Both the position numbers and the translations under genes were made by a program. From assembly GCA_050183815.1 (NCBI GenBank), contig JBFXAY010000003.1, positions 85,743-149,742 on the forward strand: a stretch of DNA of 64,000 nucleotides, read 5' to 3'. Under the pieces are notes generated by a model. That model did no database searches, was not told where the DNA came from, and worked only from the letters and a program-made list of their open reading frames with translations. This DNA comes from SHZU01 sp050183815. GTDB taxonomy: Bacteria > Gemmatimonadota > Gemmatimonadetes > Gemmatimonadales > GWC2-71-9. Of this stretch, positions 26,452-35,609 are shown one piece after another (position 1 is the first letter of the stretch; each line of letters begins with the position of its first letter).

Positions 26452-28695
26452 GTGTCGCTGAAGCTTGGATCTGCCGTGCGTGAGGTCGTGGCCGCGTCGG
26501 CCGTGTTGTTGGCCGCCTGTGGCGGGACCTCGGAACCGACCTCGCCGCCGCCGCCCCCCCCGCCCCCCGGGACCTTCAGCGTGAGCGTGGGACCGGTCTC
26601 CCCGACCTCCGTCGAACGGGGCACCTCGGGCTCGGCGACGATCACCGTGGCCCGGTCCGGCAGCTTCTCCGGGGCGGTGGCGCTGTCGGTCGAAGGCGCT
26701 CCGTCCGGGGCCACCGTCACGCTGAACCCGGCGTCGATTCCCTCGGGCAGCACGACCAGCAACGTCACCATCGATGTCGGTGCCGGGGTGAATCCGGGCA
26801 CCTACCCGCTCACCGTGAGAGGGCAGGCGTCGGGGATTTCGGATCAGACCGCCTCGCTCTCGCTGGTCATCGTGGACCCGCCGCCGGTGATCTCCCTGCT
26901 CCGCGCCACCAACGCTCCGCTGTCGGCCAACGCCGGCGGAGTGCCGATCACCTTCGACGTCATCGTCCTCAAGTCCAACTACTCGGCCGACGTCAGGCTC
27001 TCGGTGCTCTCCGGCCTGCCGGCCGGCGTCACCGCCGCGTTTGCCCCCGATTCGCTCTCCGCCGGCACCAGCCGGGTGACGCTGACCGTCGCTGCCACCA
27101 CCGCGCCGGGCACCTATACCGCCGAACTCCGCGGCACCGGAACCTCCGGCGGCGTGACCGGGAGCCTCTCCGTTCCCTTCAGCGTCATCGGCCCCGGCGC
27201 GGTCACGGTCACCACCAGCCTGGCGGCCCTCGTCACGCCGCAGAACAGCACCGACGCGACCTCGATCGTGCTGACCCGAACGAACTACCCCGGCGGCGTG
27301 ACCCTCGACGCCGTCGGGCTGCCGGCCGGCGTGACGGTGAGCTGGGGCCAGAATCCGCTCTTCTCGAACAACACGACCGTCACTTTCGCGGTGGGCCCCG
27401 CGGTACCGGTCGGCAACCACGCGATCACGATCACGGCGAGCGCCCCGGGTATCACCGGCGGCTCGACCGGGCTGACGCTGACGGTCACGGCGTCGGGCGG
27501 CAGCGGCAATACCACCTTCCGGTTCTGCGGCGCTCCCGAGGACATTCCGATCTGGTTCGGCTACTCGAGCAACGCCGCCAACTGGACCCGGGTGGCCATC
27601 AGCCCCGACAACTCGTTCGTGTTCGACTTCCCGACCCGCGGCTTCCTGGCGTGGGTGACCCAGCACGGTCCCGACGACTTCCGGACCAGCATGTACGCCG
27701 GCAGCTCGGCCGAGATCGCAGTCATTGCGGCGGGCCAGTGCCCGTCCCCGTCGAGCCGGACGGCCAACGGGAACGTTGCCGGTCTGGGTGCGGCCAATCA
27801 GGCCCAGGTGGTCTTCGGTCCTCGGTCGGCCAGCCCGGCCCCGACGTTCGCAGCCCCGGCGTTTCAGCTCACCGATCTCCCGGACGGCCCGCTCGACCTC
27901 CTCGGTGCCCGGCTGGCGCTCGACCTCGGTACCGGATCGCTGCTGGCCGACCGGATCCTCGTCCAGCGCGGGCTCGATCCGGCGCCGGGCGGCTCGGTCG
28001 GCACGCTCGACTTCGGCGGGGCCGGCGCGATCACGCCGGAGACCAAGACAATGACGGTCGCCGGGTTGGCCGGCGGGGAGACGCTCACGCTGGCTTCGTT
28101 CTTCCGCTCCGGCGGGGGCGCGTCACTGCCGCTCGGCACGTCCGTGGTGGCCGGCGCAGCGGGCCCGGTGCGACACCTGCCCCCGGCGGACGTCCAGGCC
28201 GGCGACTATCACCAGTGGCTGGCCAGCGCCTCGGTCACCGGTGCCGGCGGGTCGTTCAGCCGAACCGTGGCGATGCTGCAGGCCACGCCGGCGGACGCGT
28301 CGCTGGCGCTCGGAGCCGATCCGGGCCCGCCGACGGTGACCGTCTTCGAATCCGCCGTCGACCGACTCCGGTTCTCGACGACGATTCCGGAGCACCCCGA
28401 CTACGAGCGGCTGTTCATCGCGGGTTGGTACCAGCAGTCCGGGGCCACCCGGCGCGACTTCACCATGACGGTGACGGAGCGAATGGCGGTGAATACCTCG
28501 AGCGGTGTCCGGATGCGGATGCCCGATTTCACCGGAACGCCAGGCTGGGAGCGAATCTGGGAGTCGCGGCCGGCGCTTCAAGCCACCTGGTTTGCCTCGT
28601 CCACCGGGTGGCTGGCCGCCGCCGGCGTGGCGGCGCCGATCGCCGATGGCGTGGTGACCAAGAGCGCCACGCGCACCGGCACGATCGTTCCGTAG
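26452..28695 (+). CDS. Lipoprotein with Ig-like repeats
   Basis: A 747-residue exported protein with lipoprotein signal REVVAASAVLLAAC and a Pro-rich linker (SEPTSPPPPPPPP). About four Ig-like repeats (40-350) share the pattern ALSVEGAPSGATVTLNP, RLSVLSGLPAGVTAAFAP, TLDAVGLPAGVTVSWGQNP. A second part (355-747) has no clear family; it contains NTTFRFCGAPEDIPIWFGY and ends with many short beta strands. The layout suggests a surface-anchored protein, perhaps ligand or polymer binding. GTG 26452 is preceded by GAGG. It is divergent from the TolB/TPR kinase and could be a target of the sigma factor in that operon; I cannot show this from sequence. It converges closely (8 bases) on the outer-membrane protein gene. 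Confidence 0.85.
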   Translation: MSLKLGSAVREVVAASAVLLAACGGTSEPTSPPPPPPPPGTFSVSVGPVSPTSVERGTSGSATITVARSGSFSGAVALSVEGAPSGATVTLNPASIPSGSTTSNVTIDVGAGVNPGTYPLTVRGQASGISDQTASLSLVIVDPPPVISLLRATNAPLSANAGGVPITFDVIVLKSNYSADVRLSVLSGLPAGVTAAFAPDSLSAGTSRVTLTVAATTAPGTYTAELRGTGTSGGVTGSLSVPFSVIGPGAVTVTTSLAALVTPQNSTDATSIVLTRTNYPGGVTLDAVGLPAGVTVSWGQNPLFSNNTTVTFAVGPAVPVGNHAITITASAPGITGGSTGLTLTVTASGGSGNTTFRFCGAPEDIPIWFGYSSNAANWTRVAISPDNSFVFDFPTRGFLAWVTQHGPDDFRTSMYAGSSAEIAVIAAGQCPSPSSRTANGNVAGLGAANQAQVVFGPRSASPAPTFAAPAFQLTDLPDGPLDLLGARLALDLGTGSLLADRILVQRGLDPAPGGSVGTLDFGGAGAITPETKTMTVAGLAGGETLTLASFFRSGGGASLPLGTSVVAGAAGPVRHLPPADVQAGDYHQWLASASVTGAGGSFSRTVAMLQATPADASLALGADPGPPTVTVFESAVDRLRFSTTIPEHPDYERLFIAGWYQQSGATRRDFTMTVTERMAVNTSSGVRMRMPDFTGTPGWERIWESRPALQATWFASSTGWLAAAGVAAPIADGVVTKSATRTGTIVP

Positions 28696-28703
28696 CTCCC
28701 GGG

Positions 28704-29993
28704 CTAGAAGCTGTACTCGAAGCCGGTCGTCCAGCCGAAATTGGGCTGGAGGCCGGTCTGGCGGAGCGGGATCAGCGCGTTGGTCACGAACGTGAGCCCC
28801 GCGCTGAGACCGAGCTTCGCACCGATGGACGCGAGGGCGCGGTCGTCCCGCCGGTCGGGAATGTTGGTCGGCCGGATCACCCGGACGGCCGTGGCCGTGC
28901 CGATCAGCGCCGAGACGGTGAGCGGCGGCGGCGGCTCGAGGCCGTTGTCGCCCAGTTGCCACTCGGTGATCAGATCCACCGCCATCGTGGCGCGCCGTCC
29001 CATCAGATGGTCGAAGCCCACCGTCGCCAGGATGCCGTTGTTCTGATAGTCGCCGCCGCGCTTGATGAAGCCGGCATTGAAGTGGGGCGAGAACGCGCCG
29101 CGGCGCAGCGATCCGACCGCGACAACGCTCACCGTCGTGGCACCCGACCCGAGAAAGTCCTCTTCGTTGCCGGTCGCCAGCCGGACGTCGCCGAGGATCG
29201 CGAAGGCGCCGCGCGGGCTGCCGTAGACCTGGGCCTTGGCCCGGATCGCGACATCGCCGATGCCGCTGGCGGCGCCGTCGATTGCCGTCGTGGCCCGGAG
29301 CTGGGGGTTCGCGGCGGTGCCGAAATGGTGCGGCGTCGGATTCGCGAACGGAATGATCTGTGCCTCGCTGGTGCCGGTGAGCGACGTCCGAATGAGCGGC
29401 ACGGCCACACTGATGTCGATCCGGTCGGTCAGACCATAGCTGATCACCGGTACCACCGCGGTCACGGCCACGCCGACGCTCGCCTTGACTTCGATCACGT
29501 CGCTCTCGAAGGCCGGTTGCTGGAGGCCGTCGTTGCCGACGTCGGCGTGCGGGAAGGTGAAGACGAGCCCGTCGAGCGGAACGCCGCGAATCGACCGGTA
29601 GTCGAATCGGGTTACCCCGGCGGAGAAGAGCATCCGGCCCCGGCCCAGCGTCTGCCCCCGCTCGGCGAACACCGGACCGGAGGAGGTTTCGGTCCGGACC
29701 GGGAGTCCGTCCGGCCCGGGGGCCCAGATCGAGCCGCCGGACGCGGCGCTGATCGGGAGACTCGCGATACCCTGGGCGATCGGGGTGGCGAGGAAGTCGA
29801 TCAGGTTGGCGCCGCCGGTCAGCGCGGCCGGGTTGTAGTGATCGCCGTGGCCGCTGTCGAGGTCGAGGCAGATCGGGCTCACGCAACCGGTCCCGAACCG
29901 GAAGAGCCCGGTCACGAGGTCGCGGAGCGACTGGGCCGACAGGGGCGCGGCGAGGGCGCCGAACAGGAACGAGCAAATGGCAAACGTGCGCAT
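28704..29993 (-). CDS. Outer-membrane beta-barrel protein (transporter-like)
   Basis: A 429-residue protein with a signal peptide (MRTFAICSFLFGALAAPLSA) and no hydrophobic helices after it. It has many alternating strands and the ending GLQPNFGWTTGFEYSF, with C-terminal Phe as in outer-membrane barrels. Segments such as YGLTDRIDISVAVPLIRTSL and AFAILGDVRLATGNEEDFLG resemble the MetA-pathway/porin-like transporter family. A cysteine pair follows the signal (GTGCVSPICLD). I chose ATG 29993 (GAGG 10 bases upstream, signal peptide directly after); an ATG at 30011 overlaps the upstream stop. It follows the Ig/heme lipoprotein gene on the same strand with 17 bases between them, so the two proteins may act together in the outer membrane. 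Confidence 0.8.
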   Translation of the reverse strand: MRTFAICSFLFGALAAPLSAQSLRDLVTGLFRFGTGCVSPICLDLDSGHGDHYNPAALTGGANLIDFLATPIAQGIASLPISAASGGSIWAPGPDGLPVRTETSSGPVFAERGQTLGRGRMLFSAGVTRFDYRSIRGVPLDGLVFTFPHADVGNDGLQQPAFESDVIEVKASVGVAVTAVVPVISYGLTDRIDISVAVPLIRTSLTGTSEAQIIPFANPTPHHFGTAANPQLRATTAIDGAASGIGDVAIRAKAQVYGSPRGAFAILGDVRLATGNEEDFLGSGATTVSVVAVGSLRRGAFSPHFNAGFIKRGGDYQNNGILATVGFDHLMGRRATMAVDLITEWQLGDNGLEPPPPLTVSALIGTATAVRVIRPTNIPDRRDDRALASIGAKLGLSAGLTFVTNALIPLRQTGLQPNFGWTTGFEYSF

Positions 29994-30010
29994 GAAGACG
30001 GTTCCTCGCA

Positions 30011-32584
30011 TCAGTTCTGAAGGGCGCCCTGCTTGATCCAGGCCTTCACGATCGTAAGTCGTGAGGTGGTGTATTTCGTACCGGTGTGGGAGCCGCCGGG
30101 ACGAGGCCAATACCACAGCGCGTTGAGCGACGCCGTGCCGCTGACGGAGTCACCGGGCGCGACATAGTAGTTGGCGGCTTTTCCGGCGGGTACCCGAAGG
30201 GCCTGGTAGACCGCGGCGGCACTGCCGCTGAGATTGAGACCCGGGGCGGCGCCACCCGGTTTATGGCACGAGGCGCAGAAGGAGTACATCTGCATCAGAT
30301 CCGCGCTGTGGGACACGATGGCCGCACCCACGAAACTGACCGGCGTGAGCGCCCCGGACGCCGCGACGACCGTGTTGTACTCCTGGGCCTCGCCGGTGGC
30401 GCCGGCCAGGAGCCCCGCCACGACCCAGGAACTGAGCGAGGCGATCCCCGAGGAATTCGTGACGGTCGCCGACGGGCTGATCGAGCCCTGGCCGATGGTG
30501 AGGCCGAAGGTGACCGTGACGCCCGGCACGCCGTTCCCGAACTGATCCACCAGCCGGACCGACGGCAGCGGGGCCACCGCCTGGCCGAACCGGACCGAGA
30601 AGCTGGTGGCGCTTTCCGCGACCATCGCGACCGCCGTGGCCGCCGTGACGCCCACGGTGGCCGTCTGCGCGATCGTCTGGCCGCCGAAGCTCGCCGACAC
30701 GGTCTTGGTGCCGGTCGTCGTCGAGGTCAGCGTGGCGGTGAACTGGCCGGCACCGTTGGTCGTGCCGGTGGTTGCGGTCAGATTCGCGCCCCCCAGCACC
30801 GCGAGGGTGGTTGCGAGCCCGGGAATCGGATTGGCAAAGGCGTCTCGCGCCGTGGCCGTGATGGCGCTGCCCGCGCCGCCAGCGACGATCGCAGCGGGAC
30901 TCGCCACGATCGTCGATTGCGTGACACTCAGCGGCCCGGGCCCGGCGGTAGCCGTGAAAATGGCGGGGGCCGGGCCGCCGACGGCCGCCTGCGCGGACTG
31001 GCTGCCGGCGACGGTGCCCAGCCGCCAGGTGGTGGTGGCGAATCCCGAGGCGTTGGTGGTGACGGTGGCGCCGCCGGGGAAGCTGCCGCCGGGTGCCGCT
31101 GTCGTGAAGGAAACGGTCACGTTGGCCTGTGGCACGTCGACGGCATCGAGCACCTGAACGGTGATCGGGGCGCCGAGCGCCGTGTTGACGGTGCCGGTCT
31201 GGGCGTCGCCGCTCACCTTCACGATCTTGGCCGGTCCCGCCAAAGCGGCGGTCACGGCAAAGTCGACGGTCAGCGGCGTGGGCAACTGGGCGCGCGCCGT
31301 GGTCGTGACGGGTCCCGGGGCGAGGCCGAGGGTCCGGATGGCCTGAGCCTGCCCGGCGGCGTTGGTGACCGTGGTGCCCGGCGCGACACTGCCGCCGCCT
31401 CCGGCCTGCCACGTCACGGTGACACCCGCCACGCCGTTGCCGAAGGCGTCGGCGACCTTGACGACATGCGGGGTCCCGAGCGGCAGGCCGATGAGGCCGA
31501 TGGCATTGTCCCCCGAGACTTTCGTGAGGACCGTTGGGGCGCCCGGCGTGCCCGTGCCGCGGAACCGGATCGGGCTGCCGACCAGGCCGTCGGCGCTGAC
31601 GGTCAGCGTATTGGCGCCCGCAACCTGGCTCAGGGTCCACTGTACGCCGACGCCGCCCTGGGAATTGGTGGCGATGACATTCGCCGGACCGACGCTGCTG
31701 CCGGGGGACGGCGTGAACGTGAGCGGGAAGCCCGGCACGCCGTTGCCGTAGTCGTCGAGCACCGCGAAGACGAGGAAGCCCGCACTGTTGGCAACCGTCG
31801 CGGTGAGAACCGTGTCGTTGGCACTGGTGAGCTGGGCGGCCGGGCCGGCGAGCACCGGCACAGCAGCGGACTGCAGCGCCGGCAGGTTCGGCGCGCTGAA
31901 CTCGAACCCGACCTCGGACCCGCGCCCGGCGGCGCCGAGGGTCGTGAAGGTTGCCCGGCCGTTGGCATCGGTCGTGGCGGTGACGCCGCCGATCGGGCCG
32001 CCGTCGAATCCGGTTCTGGTCGCGGCCGTGACCACCACATTCGGGACCGTGGCCGGCTGGTTCCGGTCGTTGTAGAGCTGGACGACCGGCTGGACCGGAA
32101 GTGCCTGGCCCGCGACCACCGGGCCGCCGGGCTGAGTCACCACGCGGAGCTCGGTCGGCGGGCGGGGATCGACGGTGAGACGAACGGTCACGTCGATCGG
32201 CGCGTTGTTGACGTTGGTGGCGGTGAGCCGCACCGAACCGACGTAGATCCCGAGTGGGAGCGCCGCGGGGTCGGCGGTCAGGGTCAGTACGGCCGCCTGC
32301 TCGGGTGTCACGGTCGACCGGTCGAGCGTGGCGGTGAGCCAGCCCGACACGCCGCCGGGGTAGCTCACCGTCGCCGCGAGTCCCTCGGCCTGGCCGGTCG
32401 TGGCCGCGATGATCGTGACCTGGCTTACGATCGGCGTTCCATCGAGAATCGCGATCGGGACCACATCGGTGCTCGAGAGTCCGATGGCGATCGGGACATC
32501 GGTGTAGTCGACCTGCTGGTCGCAGGCGAGCAGCGTGGCCGCCGCCACCACGGGCAAACAACGAAAGAAGGGGTGTCGGGCCAT
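30011..32584 (-). CDS. Ig-repeat lipoprotein with C-terminal CxxCH heme-binding motif
   Basis: An 857-residue exported protein. The signal MARHPFFRCLPVVAAATLLAC has a clear lipobox. The main body (about 120-735) holds roughly six Big_1/invasin-type Ig repeats with the DAFGNGVAGVTVTWQAGGGG, DQFGNGVPGVTVTFGLTIGQ and TNAAGQAQAIRTLGLAPG pattern. The last 110 residues contain MYSFCASCHKPGG, a single c-type heme motif, followed by LNLSGSAAAVYQALR and, near the end, a TSRLTIVKAWIKQGALQN helix typical of small cytochrome c domains in lipoproteins. It suggests a surface-exposed redox or electron-relay protein on an Ig stalk. ATG 32584 has GGAG upstream. The downstream outer-membrane protein is probably in the same operon. 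Confidence 0.88.
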   Translation of the reverse strand: MARHPFFRCLPVVAAATLLACDQQVDYTDVPIAIGLSSTDVVPIAILDGTPIVSQVTIIAATTGQAEGLAATVSYPGGVSGWLTATLDRSTVTPEQAAVLTLTADPAALPLGIYVGSVRLTATNVNNAPIDVTVRLTVDPRPPTELRVVTQPGGPVVAGQALPVQPVVQLYNDRNQPATVPNVVVTAATRTGFDGGPIGGVTATTDANGRATFTTLGAAGRGSEVGFEFSAPNLPALQSAAVPVLAGPAAQLTSANDTVLTATVANSAGFLVFAVLDDYGNGVPGFPLTFTPSPGSSVGPANVIATNSQGGVGVQWTLSQVAGANTLTVSADGLVGSPIRFRGTGTPGAPTVLTKVSGDNAIGLIGLPLGTPHVVKVADAFGNGVAGVTVTWQAGGGGSVAPGTTVTNAAGQAQAIRTLGLAPGPVTTTARAQLPTPLTVDFAVTAALAGPAKIVKVSGDAQTGTVNTALGAPITVQVLDAVDVPQANVTVSFTTAAPGGSFPGGATVTTNASGFATTTWRLGTVAGSQSAQAAVGGPAPAIFTATAGPGPLSVTQSTIVASPAAIVAGGAGSAITATARDAFANPIPGLATTLAVLGGANLTATTGTTNGAGQFTATLTSTTTGTKTVSASFGGQTIAQTATVGVTAATAVAMVAESATSFSVRFGQAVAPLPSVRLVDQFGNGVPGVTVTFGLTIGQGSISPSATVTNSSGIASLSSWVVAGLLAGATGEAQEYNTVVAASGALTPVSFVGAAIVSHSADLMQMYSFCASCHKPGGAAPGLNLSGSAAAVYQALRVPAGKAANYYVAPGDSVSGTASLNALWYWPRPGGSHTGTKYTTSRLTIVKAWIKQGALQN

Positions 32585-32871
32585 TGGGGAGGCTCCGGCT
32601 GGAACGGATGAAACGCTCGGTCCCGCGGCTGGCCGGCCGCCTTGAGCGAAGAAGTCCTACCGGGTAAGCGCCGTTCGGCGGCCGATTCCCTCACCGAGGG
32701 GTCCGCCGCGAGTGTCGAACTCGGCAGTGCCCTGCAAGCTGTTGCCGACGAACGGCTTGGCGGAGACGGGACCGCGGGAGGGCGCCGGGACGATCTCATG
32801 AGAGAATCCGGGCCCGAACATCGCTTGTCAAGGTAGCGTCACTCACGGTTTCCCTAACGGCGGGATATGTT
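32585..32871. other. Divergent intergenic region, 287 bases
   Basis: No gene is visible between the Ig/heme lipoprotein (minus) and the zinc-ribbon kinase (plus). It holds a perfect 10-bp palindrome TCTCATGAGA (32794-32803) and a TATGTT box (32866-32871) that ends 6 bases before the kinase GTG at 32878. I see no convincing -35 box. Confidence 0.4.
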
Positions 32872-32877
32872 GTGGAT

Positions 32878-35001
32878 GTGAACACCTCTTGCGAGCGATG
32901 CGGCGAGAGCCTGTTCCCGGAGGATCGGTTCTGCCCGTCCTGCGGAACGGCCTCGAGCGGCCGGGTCGCCGTGGTGACGCCGCCCTCGCTCAGCCATCCG
33001 GGCCCCGAGTCGAGCCTCGGAGGCGCCCCGGCGGAATCGACGGACGATCCGGTCACCACCGGTCCGGTCACCGATGACCTGGCCGCGGAGGACGCCGACA
33101 CCGGTCCGGCCAACCGGACGCGGGTGCCGACCCACAGCGGCGCGAGCCTCGATCCCCAGGAGAACTGGACCCTCTGCACCACCTGCCAGAACCAGATGGC
33201 GGAGGTCGAGCGGTTCTGTCCCAAGTGCGGGACGCCCCGTGCCGGCGTCGAGGCCCCGGCCCGGCCGCTGACCTCGTGGCAGCGGATCCGCGCCCGGCTC
33301 GAGGAAGTGACCGCGGGGCGGTACCGGATCCTCGAGGAGCTGGGCCGGGGCGGAATGGCGGCGGTCTATCTGGCGCACGAAATCGCCCTCGACCGGAAGG
33401 TGGCGATCAAGGTCATGCGGCCCGGCCTCATGCTCGACGAGGGCATGGTCGGCCGGTTCCTCCGCGAGGCCCGGACGATGGCCTCGTTTCATCATCCGAA
33501 CATCGTGACGGTCCATGCGGTCGAATCGGCTGAGGACCTCCATTACTTCGTGATGCAGTACGTGCCGGGCATGTCGCTCGACCGGATCATCAAGGCCCGC
33601 GGGTCGTTGCCGATCGCGGCGGTGCAGTCGGTGATCTATCAGGCGGCGAGCGCCCTGGGCTATGCCCACCGCGCGGGGGTCATCCACCGCGACGTGAAGC
33701 CGGCCAACATCCTCATCGACGAAAACGGCAACGCGGTCGTGACCGACTTCGGCATCGCCAAGACGAGCACCGTCGAGGGCGCCACGGTCACCACCAGCCA
33801 GATGGGCACGCCGCAGTACATGAGTCCGGAGCAGTGCAACGGCAAGACGCTCACGCCCGCCTCCGACCAGTACGCGCTCGGCAACGTCGCCTACGAGATG
33901 CTCACCGGCGAGGTCCCGTTCAAGCGGGAAGGCCAGCTGGCGCTGGCACTCGCCATCACCAACGAGAAGCCCCGTCCGGTCGACGGACTTCGGAAGGACT
34001 GTCCGCCGGCGATCAGCGCCGCCGTGCTCAAGATGCTGGCCAAAGCCCCGGCGGGCCGGTGGCCCAGTCTTACCGAAGCGGCCAGCGCCATCGGCGGCGA
34101 CCACCTGGCCGACGACGATCCGGTGCGGGCGTTTCTCGCCTCGCTGGCCAAGGCCGAAGCGCCCCGGGCGGACGGCAGCGGCCTAACGCCGCGGCGGCCG
34201 AAGACCAGCACCGGCGCGTTGTTCACCCGGGCCGTTGCCCGGCGGCGGGTGATCCAGCTGGTCGTCCCGATCGCCGTGGCCGTCATCGGGGTCGGCACCG
34301 GGCTGTATGCCTACTGGCGATCGAACCGCCGGGCCGCGGCGGCTCCGCCGGCCGCCGTCGTCGCGATCGCTCCCGATTCGGCGGGGTCGGCGCCGACCGG
34401 GCTCCCGGCCGGCGACACCGCGTCCGCGCCCCGGCAGGAAGCCAATCGCCCGGCCCCGCCGCCTCCGCCCGCTCCCGCTCCCGAAACCCAGCGGAGCCGG
34501 CCCCGAAACCAGGAACCCGCGGCCGGGCGCGACCAGCCGGCGACCCCGCTGGTCGTCGTTCAGCAGCCGCCGGAGACGGTGGTGGTGACCCGCGAAGTGC
34601 CGGCGGCCGAACCGGCACCGGCCCCGCCGCCGACAGTGGTGCCTCCGCCGGCGCCGGTGTCGTACCTCCCGGAAGTGCGCCGCACCATCGACCGGTACGT
34701 GGCGGCGATCAACGCCCGAAGCCTCACTCAGCTCAAGGCGGTCTTTCCCACGCTGCGCGGTGACCAGGAAGCCCGCTGGCGCGACCTCTTCGGCGACGAG
34801 ATTGAGACCATCTCGGCCACGTCGACGGTCCGGGGCATCAACGAACAGGGCACCACCGCCGAGGCGCGGTTCCTCGTGACCCTGACCTTCAAGCCGAAGC
34901 GCGGCGACCCCCAGTCGATCCCGATCGAGACGACCGCGACCGTGCAGGTGGACGGTGGCGTCGGGCGGATCATCGCGATCCGGAGCCAGGCCGGCCGATA
35001 G
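32878..35001 (+). CDS. Ser/Thr kinase with two N-terminal zinc ribbons and C-terminal NTF2-like domain
   Basis: A 707-residue protein. Two zinc ribbons lie before the kinase: CERC (5-8) with CPSC (19-22), and CTTC (100-103) with CPKC (114-117), joined by a disordered acidic linker. The kinase has GRGGMAAV, K178, VIHRDVKPAN (HRD 270-272), DFG 290-292 and MSPEQ, like PknB-type enzymes. A membrane segment follows at about 458-480 (VIQLVVPIAVAVIGVGTGLY). The outer part is a long Pro/Ala-rich stalk and, from about 600, a domain starting VRRTIDRYVAAINARSLTQL that resembles SnoaL/NTF2 folds. It may sense an envelope ligand with that domain. GTG 32878 or 32872 starts it; neither has a ribosome site, and the TATGTT box 6 bases before 32878 favours a leaderless start there. 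Confidence 0.92.
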   Translation: MNTSCERCGESLFPEDRFCPSCGTASSGRVAVVTPPSLSHPGPESSLGGAPAESTDDPVTTGPVTDDLAAEDADTGPANRTRVPTHSGASLDPQENWTLCTTCQNQMAEVERFCPKCGTPRAGVEAPARPLTSWQRIRARLEEVTAGRYRILEELGRGGMAAVYLAHEIALDRKVAIKVMRPGLMLDEGMVGRFLREARTMASFHHPNIVTVHAVESAEDLHYFVMQYVPGMSLDRIIKARGSLPIAAVQSVIYQAASALGYAHRAGVIHRDVKPANILIDENGNAVVTDFGIAKTSTVEGATVTTSQMGTPQYMSPEQCNGKTLTPASDQYALGNVAYEMLTGEVPFKREGQLALALAITNEKPRPVDGLRKDCPPAISAAVLKMLAKAPAGRWPSLTEAASAIGGDHLADDDPVRAFLASLAKAEAPRADGSGLTPRRPKTSTGALFTRAVARRRVIQLVVPIAVAVIGVGTGLYAYWRSNRRAAAAPPAAVVAIAPDSAGSAPTGLPAGDTASAPRQEANRPAPPPPPAPAPETQRSRPRNQEPAAGRDQPATPLVVVQQPPETVVVTREVPAAEPAPAPPPTVVPPPAPVSYLPEVRRTIDRYVAAINARSLTQLKAVFPTLRGDQEARWRDLFGDEIETISATSTVRGINEQGTTAEARFLVTLTFKPKRGDPQSIPIETTATVQVDGGVGRIIAIRSQAGR

Positions 35002-35030
35002 CCCAAAAACGGCCGGGTCCCCGGGCTCAC

Positions 35031-35059
35031 TTGCGTATTACAAGTTAAACCAATATCAT
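35031..35059 (+). promoter_or_regulatory. Candidate promoter for the DinB gene in an AT-rich island
   Basis: TTGCGT (35031-35036) and TATCAT (35054-35059) lie 17 bases apart; the -10 box matches five of six consensus bases. The -35 region overlaps an inverted repeat ACTTG (35029-35033) and CAAGT (35041-35045), a plausible operator. The stretch is the most AT-rich short segment of the window. Confidence 0.5.
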
Positions 35060-35101
35060 GCTTTCGATCTGCAAGTCACAATCTCTCGCCAGGGGGCCGT
35101 G

Positions 35102-35596
35102 ATGGGGCTGGGTTCGGAGTTCGCCACCGAACTGGAGCAGGAGGCCGCCACGACCAGGCGGGTTCTGGAACGGATTCCCGGCGATCGCCTCGGCTGGCGG
35201 CCGCATCCGCGATCCTTCTCCGTCGGGCAGCTTGGATTGCACATCGCGGGGGTGGCACCCGGCGTCTCGCGGCTGGCCCTCGAGGACCGGGTCGAGCTTC
35301 CCGACTTTGCCCAGGCGGAACCAGCAGGCACGGCCGAGATCATTGCGGCGTTCGACCAGGGTGTCTCCGAGGCGGCCGATCGACTTCGGTCGATCTCCGA
35401 CGGCCGTTACGGGCAACCCTGGCAGGTCGTCCAGGCCGGGCAGGTCAAGCTGGAAATGCCCCGGGCCGCCCTCGTCCGGAAGATCCTGCTGAACCAGCTG
35501 TATCACCACCGCGGCCAACTCACCGTCTACCTCCGCCAGCTGGAGATTCCGGTTCCCTCGGTCTATGGGCCGTCGGCGGATGAAATGCCCTTCTAG
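35102..35596 (+). CDS. DinB family protein
   Basis: A 164-residue four-helix-bundle protein of the DinB/YfiT superfamily. It begins with a helix typical of the family (FATELEQEAATTRRVLERIP then GDRLGWRPHPRSFSVGQLGL). Putative metal-binding histidines are in GQLGLHIAGV and in QLYHHRGQL near the C-terminus, the usual three-His arrangement. Such proteins are often thiol-dependent metal enzymes, but the substrate is unknown. The ATG at 35102 is preceded by AGGGGGCC. It begins a run of three small genes (DinB, membrane protein, TfoX-N) with gaps of 13 and 3 bases, likely one operon driven from the promoter at 35031-35059. Confidence 0.9.
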   Translation: MGLGSEFATELEQEAATTRRVLERIPGDRLGWRPHPRSFSVGQLGLHIAGVAPGVSRLALEDRVELPDFAQAEPAGTAEIIAAFDQGVSEAADRLRSISDGRYGQPWQVVQAGQVKLEMPRAALVRKILLNQLYHHRGQLTVYLRQLEIPVPSVYGPSADEMPF

Positions 35597-35609
35597 AGAG
35601 CCCTGAACG

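Noticed and set aside
30086..32611. 841-codon plus-strand frame opposite the Ig/heme lipoprotein
   Set aside because: Arg/Gly/Asp-rich shadow of a repetitive GC-rich gene; the minus frame has a signal peptide, Ig repeats and CxxCH.
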